NCBI GenBank assembly: GCA_019693395.1 | Contig: JAAMXP010002381.1 | Coordinates: forward strand, 1-29,465 | DNA: 29,465 bases | Origin: Ettlia oleoabundans | Lineage: Eukaryota; Chlorophyta; Chlorophyceae; Chlamydomonadales | Direction of reading: 5' to 3' | Shown here: piece by piece, positions 9,292-17,899 of the stretch | Layout of the letters: the number at the start of each line of letters is the position of its first letter | How positions within the stretch are numbered: position 1 is the stretch's first letter | Notes under the pieces: model-generated | The model's database searches: none | What the model was told of the DNA's origin: nothing | The model's input: the letters and a program-made list of their open reading frames with translations, nothing else | Made by a program: the position numbers and the translations under genes

Positions 9292-9475
9292 TCATGCTAC
9301 CACTCGCGTTGCATCACATCTGGTATCGGTCACTGGGCTTGCACCCTGCTGCTCCTGCTGATCGTTTTGTTCTTGCTGGTGCTGCAGCTGCAGCTGCTGC
9401 TGTTGATAGTGCATGAGCGCCTGCTCGAGTTCGTCGCAGTGGCACACCAGCTGGCGCATCCCTTTCGCCTCAGTG
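9292..9475 (-). other. Unassigned exon-like Gln-rich reading frame
   Basis: On the minus strand a strong acceptor (pyrimidine tract ending in CCCCCCGCAG) precedes 61 codons ending in TGA at 9292. The peptide begins TEAKGMRQLVCHCDELEQAL, continues Gln-rich and looks coiled-coil-like. It could be an alternative last exon of the upstream phosphatase: the sequence overlapping that gene's stop contains a GTAATG donor of matching phase. Against this, a polyadenylation signal lies only 65 bases after that stop, upstream of this exon. It could also be a remnant. No family is recognised. Confidence 0.3.
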
Positions 9476-9640
9476 CTGCGGGGGGAGGCAGAGCAGGGCG
9501 ATGCAGGGCAGGGCAAGGCACTAAGGGCCAGCTGATTCATATACCGGCATAGATACAGCAGATTTGGCTGCTTGGTTGTTGCCAGCTTGTTCAGGGGCGC
9601 GGGCAGCAGCGGAAAAAAAGATCACCTACAAATGAGTAGG

Positions 9641-9645
9641 TTACA
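9641..9645 (-). terminator. TGTAA polyadenylation signal of the phosphatase gene
   Basis: TGTAA on the coding strand 65 bases after the stop at 9710. It supports 9710 as the main end of the gene. Confidence 0.65.
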
Positions 9646-9709
9646 GTCAGCTGCATTGATGCAGACAGTGGGCAGCCAGTTGAAGCAGAAGTAGTTGTCA
9701 AAAGCAGCA

Positions 9710-12414
9710 TTACTTAGCAGCAGCAGCAGCGGCAGCAGCAGCAGCAGCAGCTTGCCTAGGTTGTTGAAGCAGCTTAGAGCCATCCTCCTGCCGGATCCAG
9801 GTCTCACTGCAGCGCATAGGGGCATTGTTCATGAAACCTTGCATACGCTGGGATGGCATCAACTGCCTGCCAGCATTTGATATCCAGCCCGCCCATCCCC
9901 GGCCAGGCTTGTCCGCCCAGTACCTGTTGATGCGAGTTGCAACACAGAGTGTGAATGCCTTCTGAGCCGGCCTTCTCACCTTAGAGCAGTATCCTCCCCC
10001 ACTCGCAGCTGTATGACTCGTGCACCTCGCAGCCAGCCCTCAGGAGGCCCGTACCCGCCCCGCCCGCTCTTCCGCCCATAGGCCAACCTGCGGTAGGGAG
10101 CATGTACCGCATGTACCGCAGCGCAATTAAAGAATAAAACATGCTTTAGGCTGCACTGTGGCCAACCGCCCATGTGACATTGCCTCACAGCTTATGGGAA
10201 AGTCACGGCCAAATGCGCCACACTGGCTCAAGGAAGGAACATGGGCGAAGCGAAGAGGGCCGGTACAAACCTTGCATCGTGCAGTGCAGTGAAACAGTTG
10301 CATTCTCTCACCTCACGCCCTCCTTTACTCCCCAGTAATCGTTGTTATGGTCATGGCCCGAGTAGATGGCGTGAATGCCGGCCCGCCTGCACGGCAACAT
10401 ACGACGGCCGCCGCGGCGCACACCATCAATGAGGGCGCTTGTGGGAGTGAAAACCGGCAAAATGGTGTCAACACCACTGTAAGGCATCAAACACTTGCAT
10501 ATAAATTGCTGGTCTCTACAGGTTGTCACTTCAGCAAACAAGCACAGTGCCAAGTGCTCCCGCTGCACCAGCTAGCGGAAGGTTGCACGTTGCCATCCTG
10601 TTGCAGCAGCCTGTCTCACTTGGCCAGCTCAAAGAGGCCGGTGTCCCGCACTGAACAGGCTACATCCTCCTGCTTACGCCCCATTGTGGGCTCATCGTCC
10701 CAAACCCCTTGGAACTGCATTGCAGGGTGATGGACGTAGAGGGTGGAGGGTGCTTGTGCTGTGCGATGTCACAAAAGACCCACGGCGTCATCTGCCCATC
10801 GGAGATCAGTTGCGAAGGGTACCCCCAGTTGCCCAAGAAACAAAGTAATGGGAGCAGCGCAGCAGCAGTAAAAGGAGGAGCAGGCCATAGCAGAAGCGCA
10901 CCTGCAGCACTGGGATGTGCACGAAAGCCAGGCTTGGCACCGGTGTTAGCCTTGCCGCGGTTCGGTTGACCCAGGCTAATGTGTCCTCGGCCACACAACC
11001 CCTGCGAGGCGCAGTACCAGTGACATGTAGGGCCTCAAGTGCTGGCGACTGCTGGGGCAACAGAGGTTATAGGCGGCGCAGGGGGCAAGTGCCTCTCCAA
11101 AGAGATGCTCTCAGCAGCCCAAAAGATCGAAAAACTTGTTGACTAGGAGGTGAGAGTGCTGGCTTTCAAACGTGCGCATATCTCTGGCAGGCATCATGCA
11201 GGCATGCGTACTGCTTGTGGAAAGAGAGTTTGCACCCACCAGCCGAACATGAGGGGCGGGCAGGTGCGATCTCCACTGTCTAGGAGCCAGATCCGCGCAG
11301 CCGCTTGATTTTGGGCAGCGCCGCCATCTCTGGCCCCATTGCCGCTGCTGCTGTCACAGCTGGGTTTCAAACCGCCACCACCACCACCACAGCCACCACC
11401 ACCATCAGCACCAGCGGTTGTGGCGGGCAGATGAGGGTAGATGTCAAGCCAATAGTTGCTGGCACCAGTGGCCTCAGGTGGTCCCTGCCGCGTCAGGCTC
11501 CACAGGCCCCCGCTGGTGATATCCAGGTCAACAATCTCACGGCGGCTCAGCTCCGCCTCAGCGCTGCACACACATCAAACAATCAGGCAGATAACGAAAT
11601 TCGCCAGCGGTTCAAACCACACGAATAGATTATTGAGGCCTCTGGAGTGATGGCAAAGCGCGGGCTGAGTCTTGGACATGCTATCGTCAAGGGCAGTAAT
11701 CTCACAGCAGTATGCCAGCCCAGGGTGACGGCGCAGACACCATCGTTGGAACAATGGCAGCAAAACTTCCAGCAGACCTAGTGCATTGGACACACTGCTG
11801 CACCACTGGACTCACTCATGGTTTCCCAAAATGATGGCATAGGGTATGCCGGCTTCATGCACTGGGGAAATGAGCTGGCGCCAGCGTGCATCAAACCAGC
11901 CCGGCCCACAATCTGGGAGGCGCGGCTGCGAGGGCTTGCATTCCCATCCACTGACCATGTCGCCGCTGAACACCACAAGGTCTGGCTGCTCCGCCTCCAG
12001 CACCACCTTTTGCACCTGCATTACAAGACTGCGTTACCGTTGGCAGAAAAGGTGAAGGCGGGCAGGCACTGCAGTGAGGAGCAGGGGAAGCGGTACGGCG
12101 GCTTGGTCACAAGGGCTTGCCTCGTTGCTTTGTATATCTAGCTCTGTGCCCTCCCCATAGTGGAGATCTGTAATCTGCAGTATCTTGAAGGTGCCATCCG
12201 GCCTGAAGCGCAGCTTGCCGTCGACAAACGTGGGCGGCCTGGGCTTGCCGCCGACCACGAAGCCGCCGCTGTTTTTGCTTCTGCTGTCTGCAGCCCCGAA
12301 AACGCCGTTGACAAGATGCCCAGGTTGTGTTGTGATGGTGGCCCCACGCAGCGGGACACTACACGCGCCGAACACAACAGCGATCAGAAGAAGACTTGCT
12401 GGTAGGGTTCGCAT
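9710..12414 (-). CDS. Purple-acid-phosphatase-like metallophosphatase (PAP28/29 type), secreted
   Basis: 430 residues. Exons: 12414-12121, 12015-11816, 11563-11240, 11001-10902, 10714-10620, 10386-10312, 10087-9980, 9806-9710. Intron 1 has a GC donor; the others are GT-AG. The N-terminus MRTLPASLLLIAVVFGAC is a signal peptide. Five metal-ligand blocks appear in order: ITDLHYGEG (Asp83, His85), FSGDMVSGW (Asp117), LGNHD (Asn163, His164; Asp165 is split by intron 2), AFVHIPV (His301) and YSGHDHNND (His349, His351). LLDSGDRTC matches the group's LDSGD block. The GD-motif Tyr that gives true purple acid phosphatases their colour is absent, as in the PAP28/29 group. Expected role: release of phosphate outside the cell or in the vacuole; substrate unknown. 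Exon 3 has a Gly-rich insertion, and the C-terminus is a 12-Ala tract. An upstream in-frame ATG exists, but 12414 gives the signal peptide. Confidence 0.88.
9717..9751. repeat. GCT/GCC trinucleotide tract encoding poly-Ala
   Basis: A run of CAG units on the plus strand, interrupted once by CGG, reads on the coding strand as 12 alanine codons directly before the last Lys and stop of the phosphatase. Confidence 0.85.
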
Positions 12415-12785
12415 CGTTGCTTGGCACATGGGAGAGAATGGCCGCGGGGAATTATGCCTGGCAGGGGCTGAAGGTGCCATCAACCCTGCAAAGTTTTTGC
12501 GCCCTGCCCCGCTGGCACCTATTGCTGGCTGCTCCAGCATGGCTCGGCGCCCCTGAGGACTACAACTTGAATGTCCGAGTGTCGTTCGCACTGCAAGACA
12601 CAGAGTGCGAGCCTAGCCATTTTGGTTCTCCACCTCGGCCGCTCCTCCGCTTGCTACAGCTGCGTGCTGCAGCCTGACTGCACTGCACCTCAGGCGAACA
12701 ACCTAGCACGAAATCTTGAATCATCCCAACACCCTGCTTGCCACAGCTCCGCCCGCCGCCGCCCACCAGCAGCGGCTGTGCCAGC
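12415..12785. promoter_or_regulatory. Divergent intergenic region, phosphatase and BTB-BACK-Kelch genes
   Basis: About 370 bases separate the two start codons, which point away from each other, so both 5' UTRs and promoters must share this stretch. No clear TATA box is seen. Open frames across it are extensions of neighbouring frames. Confidence 0.5.
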
Positions 12786-15686
12786 ATGGAGTGCGAGCCT
12801 CGCTCGCCTGGCGCACAGCTTTCACTGGAGCTGGACCGCTGCTCTGCGCTGTACAGCCTGTGGCTGGAGGGCTTGCTGGTGGACTGTGAGCTGGTGGCAT
12901 CTGATGGCACTGCGCTGCAAGCACACAGGTAGCCACGTGTCCCGCAGCCCATCTGCCCAGCAGGGGAATTAGCCGATGCTCTTGCGGAATGCTCCGGTCG
13001 AGACATGGTGGCTGATGGCACTGCCACACTGCATCGCATTTGCACACATTTGTCCTTCTGGTGCAGGGTTGTGCTCGCCGCAGCATCCCCGTTTTTCAAG
13101 GCCCTCTTCACAGGCGCCTGGCAGCAGCATTCGCAGCCGCAGCCTGCAACCGCCAGCAGCACAAACTTGCAGCGCTTTTGCATCAGCGGTGTGGAGGGTC
13201 CCAGCTTGGAGCTACTGCTTCACGCTATCTATTCGAAGCGTCTTCCAATGACCGGCCGTGGGCACATTGCGTGCATTGACACCCCCTTGCTGCTGGCAGC
13301 TAGCAACTACCTTGAGGCAAGGCATTCCGCATAGCTCGCTCGCTGTCTTTAGTAGTTTTGTTGGAGCATGGCAGCACAGCTTCAATCCCCCCATGTGCCT
13401 GCAACATAGCCTGCTTTACTCACCTCCGCTGTCTGCATGCAGGTGCTGCCTGTGAAGGAGGCATGCTGCCAGTACTTGCGTGGCCAGCTGTGTCTGGAAA
13501 CTGTGACCGAGACGCTGGCGCTGGCAGCAGCGCATGACTGCACGGAACTGGTGGCAGATGCGGTGAGCAGCGACTGGTATATATGGGAATCACTGTGGTT
13601 GCTTGTGTGATTGTCGATTGCCATTTCCAGGTTGTAAGTTGGTAATGATGGCAGATTGCTTGCAGTGCCATGCACTCTGTTACATATTGTGTCATATCGT
13701 CATTTGATTGGAGGCTTCTCAACCACCCTTCCATCTGCTTCCTTTTGACCCAACTGTTCCAGGCACGCTTCTTCGAGGGGCATTTCTCCCAACTGCTCAA
13801 GTCTGAGGATGCCGCCAGCCTAGCACTGCTCCCCCCTGATCTACTGCAGCACCTTCTATCCAGCGACGGGCTGAATGTTGGGTCAGAGCTAGACGTGGCC
13901 AGGGCTGTGCTGATATGGGCGGCCGCCGACCCGCCCCAGCGAGGCCCGCTGCTTGCAGAGCTGCTGCCAACGGCCCGCATGCTGCCGGGGCAGCTAGCGG
14001 AGGAAGCTGCACGCTGCGGGCTGCTGCAAGCTTTCAGTGGCGGTTGCTCGCAGCCTCCCTTGCTGCAGCAGGAGCCAACTGAGCGGCCTCAGCAAGGGGC
14101 GGCGCTGCCGCTCTGCCAACAGCAGCAGCATCAGGCGGGCTTGGAGAAGCAGCCGCTGTGGCAGGATTGCAGGGAGGATGTCGGCCACGCTTTTCTCAAC
14201 GCCTGCCAACAGCTGCAGAACAACCAAGCAGCGGCGTTGGCTGTTGCAAACGCCGACGGCGTGCTGCCCTCGTTCCGCCCCAGGCTCAGCTGTGCAGTGG
14301 GCCTCATGATGGCTGGTGGGCTGGACGATGGCTGGCGGCCCCTGCGGTGGGTTGATCGGTGATAGAATGGTGTGGGGGTGCCTCTCTGGGCCGGGTGCTG
14401 CCTGTGTGATGTGACAGCGCTATCACTGACCCGCTTGACCGTGCCCGACCAACCACAACAGTGCCCTGCACCACAGGAGCTAGACCCACGTCCACGTGCC
14501 TGCCCACCCCCCTGTGCAGCACTGTGGAGTTGTACGATCCTCAAAAGGACAGCTGGAGTGCGGGGCCCCTTATGCCCGCACCCTGCAGCTTCGCAGCGGC
14601 AGCCATGTTGGGCGGGGAGACATACGTTGTGGAGGGCGCGGCGCATGCCCCCTCTGTGCTGGCCTTTGACCGGCAGCAGCGGCGCTGGCGGCATTGCGCG
14701 GGGCTGGCCACACCGCGGGTCAACATGGCAGTGGCGGCAGTAGAGGGAGAGTTGTATGTGCTGGTGGGTAGCAGTGCGGCAACTGTAGGCGGGGTCCTAG
14801 GGGCAAGGCATATTCATGACGACACGCAGCTTGACATCTGCCATTGCGACGGCTGTCCGCTCTAAACCATTGTGCTTTCCCGTGCCACCTGCATATTCTC
14901 CTGTATGCAGGGCGGACGTGCGGGAATTGGCAAGGGTGCAGCGGTTCTCCGTGAGGTAGAGGTCTTCTGCCCGGAAAACAACACCTGGCAGACAGCGCCG
15001 CCGATGATCCACCCCCGCACCTCTCTTGCGGCAGCGGCGTTAGGAGGGCAGCTGTACGCAGTTGGGGGGCAGGATAGCCGCAGCACACACGCCAGTGTGG
15101 AGGTGTTCCACGCCGGGGCGGGCCGCTGGGTGTCTCTGGGTGCAGCTATGCAGCAGCCACGCAAGTACTTGGGGCTGGCAGTGGCTGGCGGGCGCTTGGT
15201 TGCCGTGGGCGGCATGACGGGGACAAGGCTGAGGCTATGCACGGCTGAGGCATTTGATCCGCGGGAGGGCCGGTGGAGCTCTCTGCCCCCCATGAGTGTG
15301 GCACGCTCTTCTGCGGGGGTGGCGGCACTGCACGAGTGCGTCTACGTTGTGGGCGGCAACGTGGGCATGGAGATAAACGAGGTGAGGGTGTCCGGGTGTT
15401 ATACTGGGGAGTGCGATGAGTGGGATGCTATTGGGGGGCATTTGTGCAGGGGTGGCACAGGGCCCGTTTTGGCTGCCTCCATGTTGGATGTTGGTTACCC
15501 TCACAAGTTCCACCCCAGTCTTTGAATCCAATATCTTGTTGACGCCAATAAGCCATGCACTGTACTTTTGCCACTGCCCTTCAGAATCATGCTGGTGTGG
15601 ACACATGGGTGCCTTCAGCGGGGCGTTGGCGGCGCTGCAGCCCCATCGGGCACGGCCGCAGCGGTCTGTCGGTGGCCCCTTTCTGA
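12786..15686 (+). CDS. BTB-BACK-Kelch protein (probable Cullin-3 adaptor)
   Basis: 637 residues. Exons: 12786-12928, 13067-13316, 13443-13562, 13763-14346, 14520-14763, 14911-15381, 15585-15686; intron 2 has a GC donor. BTB domain at about 15-130, with the hallmark LQAHRVVLAAASPFFKALFT formed across the first junction. BACK domain at about 135-270 (VLPVKEACCQYLRGQL, ARFFEGHFSQLL, LLPPDLLQHLLSSDGLNV). A Gln-rich spacer follows. From about 350 there are six Kelch blades with GG doublets and Tyr/Trp positions, for example TVELYDPQKDSW, LYVLGGR, VEVFCPENNTW, LYAVGGQ, FDPREGRW and a closing NHAGVDTWVPSAGRW. In animals such proteins join Cullin-3 to substrates held by the Kelch propeller; that role is inferred. 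The ATG at 12786 is in good context. Confidence 0.9.
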
Positions 15687-15934
15687 ACGGAACTGTGCTT
15701 GTCAACTGGAAGCCCCTCGTCTGAGTTCGAATAGCGCATATGCTGGACACATTTGTGCAAGTTGTACATGCAGCATATCTTGACTTCGCAAGATATGCCG
15801 AGTTCGTAAGTTGTGTAGCGCAATCATATTCTGCTGGCGTTTTACTAGGAGCAGTTGAGGGCTCCACTTGTGTTGCCTGTGCCGCTTGGCTCGCTTGTAT
15901 GCACCAGCACCCCCCGGTGCTGTCATTTCTCCGT

Positions 15935-15939
15935 TGTAA
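15935..15939 (+). terminator. TGTAA polyadenylation signal of the BTB-Kelch gene
   Basis: TGTAA 249 bases downstream of the stop codon; the first such motif on this strand after the gene. Confidence 0.6.
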
Positions 15940-16012
15940 AGTATTGTATAGATCTCGTTCCTGGATCCATCTCTCAGAAGATTAAGTTTGCCAATTGACG
16001 CTGTTACTCTTG

Positions 16013-16036
16013 CGTTCTGGCCATCAAGCCAGAACG
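16013..16036. repeat. Perfect 9-base stem with 6-base loop
   Basis: CGTTCTGGC at 16013-16021 and GCCAGAACG at 16028-16036 are exact reverse complements around CATCAA. It lies between the BTB-Kelch polyadenylation signal and the HU-like gene, so it is most likely a promoter element or chance. Confidence 0.6.
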
Positions 16037-16306
16037 GGTGCCCCTGAACAACTCTCCGGGAACAGCGGCAGTCACTGGCTGATGGGATTGCCGTAGCTTG
16101 CACCCTTTGCATCGCTCACTGTCAGCAGTTCATGCCATGTACTGCATCTGGATGTGCTGCATCAAGCAGGACTGCACGGGTATTGCGTGCAGCACACCCA
16201 TGTCCTGGGCGGCATGCCGCCGCCCTTTCCTTCAACCACAAGTATCCAAATTTGTGACCCGCTCCGGCTATTCCTAACGCTCGCGCTCGGCTTTTCTCAA
16301 AGATCC

Positions 16307-17224
16307 ATGTCTGCCCTGCTGAAGACCATGGCTCAGCGCCTGTCCTTCGCTTCTCGGCTGGCGGGAACGCAGCTGGTGGCCCCAGCAGCCGCCTGCCGCG
16401 TCCCTGCCTTGGTGCCTCGTGCCATCGCCACCAAGGCGGGTCTAGGGAAGCGCAACCTCATTGAGCAGGTCCAGATCAAGGCGGGTCTGTCAGCAACCCA
16501 AGCGGACGCTGCAGTGAACGCTATGCTCGACACTATCGTGGGAACTGTCGCCCAGGGTGAGCGTTCCGTGTGCCACAGAAAGCGCGCCGACACTGGGTGC
16601 TTGTTCAAGGTCGTTCTTGATGCCCAGTTCTCGGGCGAGTTTGGGAGCTGCTTGCGCCCGTGCATCTCACGAGCGTACCCGCGCGCTGGTTAATGGTGGG
16701 CTCGAGGTGACCCAGTGGATCATCACCCGCCTGCCTCCCGCCTTACTCGCCGCTACCCCGGGATGCGCCCTGTGGTTGCGTTGGTTTGGCTCACTTGGTC
16801 AAACGTCAGTTAGCTGGAAGGTTTGCCAATGATCGTGTCATCCCGCATGTGTCCATGCAGGCGACAAGGTGACTATCCCCGGGTTTGGCGTGTTTGAGCC
16901 GCGCACCCGTTCTGCACGCCGCGGCCGCAACCCCCAGACTGGGGAGGAGCTGTTTATTGCAGAGACCGTAACACCAGGTTTTAGCGCAGGTGGGACAGTT
17001 GCTATAGCCAATCGTTGACGTGCACTGCCATGCGGAGTATGTACCAGCACGCAGGGTTGAAAACTGGCAGCCTTCAGCTGCTTGGTCTGCACTTCTTGCG
17101 GCTTTGGAAGTTTGCAGCATCAGTTGCAGAATTGCGTCTTCCTGCGGTTTGACCTGCATGTCATCGCAAAGCTGCTGCAGGGAGGGGTTTCAAGGAGGCT
17201 GTGAAGTCTGCCAATGCCAAGTAG
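16307..17224 (+). CDS. Nuclear-encoded, probably plastid, HU-like DNA-binding protein
   Basis: 140 residues. Exons: 16307-16556, 16861-16989, 17181-17224, all GT-AG and in phase 1. The first roughly 45 residues are rich in Ala, Arg, Ser and Leu with few acidic residues, as in an organelle transit peptide. The mature part matches bacterial HU: GKRNLIEQVQIKAGLS, ADAAVNAMLDTIVGTVAQG, DKVTIPGFGVFEPRTRSA, RRGRNPQTGEELFI and a C-terminal SAGRGFKEAV helix. Pro108 in GRNPQTGEE is the residue that intercalates into DNA. HU dimers bend and compact DNA, and green algae use an HU-like protein in plastid nucleoids; plastid rather than mitochondrial location is inferred. The main alternative start is the in-frame ATG eight codons later. 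Confidence 0.92.
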
Positions 17225-17672
17225 GCTGGGTTGCTGTAGTGGAACAGGGCACCGTGGTCGGCTTGATGCACACGCATCCCAGGGGAGTTGGAGGCTAAAG
17301 CTAACCCTCTAGCGCCTGCTTCTACAGTTGCCCGCTGGCATTCTCCATGCGTTTGCTGTGCCCTGCTCCCACGTTGGCCTGCCCCTCGCTACCCAGCTCG
17401 GCAGACCTGTTGATTGACTGTCACCACTTTCTACGTAAGCAGCAAGCTTCCTGCACGGTCTGCGCCACATTCTTTCCCAGCTGCACTTCTGGCGCTTTGG
17501 GAAGAGTGGTCAGTCGCTGTGCGACGCACATGCACGACAGTCACACCGCTGTTGAGCGGTGATGCTTTATGCTTCCCACCCTATAATGTTTTCAAAGTGT
17601 CGAATATCCACATACACTTTTTCCGCTCTGGGTCCTTTCAGTCCATCCCTCCTCAATTTTCAGCACTGGCAC

Positions 17673-17677
17673 TGTAA
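17673..17677 (+). terminator. TGTAA polyadenylation signal of the HU-like gene
   Basis: TGTAA about 450 bases after the HU-like stop; the first one seen on this strand. Confidence 0.6.
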
Positions 17678-17762
17678 ACACCTAGTGTGGCATGCGTGGC
17701 ACAGGGAAGGGATGGGTTGCAGCCCCCAGACTGAAGGCGATGGCAATATGTTGGCAAAAAGG

Positions 17763-17767
17763 TTACA
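17763..17767 (-). terminator. TGTAA polyadenylation signal of the RbfA gene
   Basis: TTACA on the plus strand reads TGTAA on the coding strand, 133 bases after the RbfA stop codon. Confidence 0.65.
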
Positions 17768-17899
17768 TTCGCTGGCCAATGGTGCTTGGTTGTAGGCTGT
17801 AGGCAACAACCCACGAGCTAGCGCAAAAATGTTGGGATTGATGATCCCTACAGGGTGAATTCACACCTTCACGCCATTGGCTTGTGCTTGGGGGCGCCG

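Larger units (their letters stand above)
8925..9709. other. Pentapeptide gene promoter side plus phosphatase 3' flank
   Basis: Between the pentapeptide start and the phosphatase stop. It holds the phosphatase polyadenylation signal (9641-9645) and an unassigned exon-like frame (9475-9292). The rest shows no coding or RNA signal. A GGTTCGATTC-like box near 9250 on the minus strand does not form a tRNA. Confidence 0.45.
15687..16306. other. 3' flank of BTB-Kelch gene and 5' region of HU-like gene
   Basis: About 620 bases with a plus-strand TGTAA at 15935-15939 and a perfect 9-base hairpin at 16013-16036. No coding frame is supported. The HU-like promoter should lie between the hairpin and 16306; no TATA box is seen. 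Confidence 0.5.
17225..17899. other. Convergent 3' flanks of HU-like and RbfA genes
   Basis: About 675 bases between two stop codons that face each other. It holds a plus-strand TGTAA at 17673 and a minus-strand TGTAA ending at 17763, so the two transcripts end within about 100 bases of each other without clear overlap. No gene is seen here. Confidence 0.6.

Noticed and set aside
12560..13183. 207-residue minus-strand frame over the first BTB-Kelch exons
   Set aside because: The plus strand has the BTB hallmark motifs and consistent splice phases in the same stretch.
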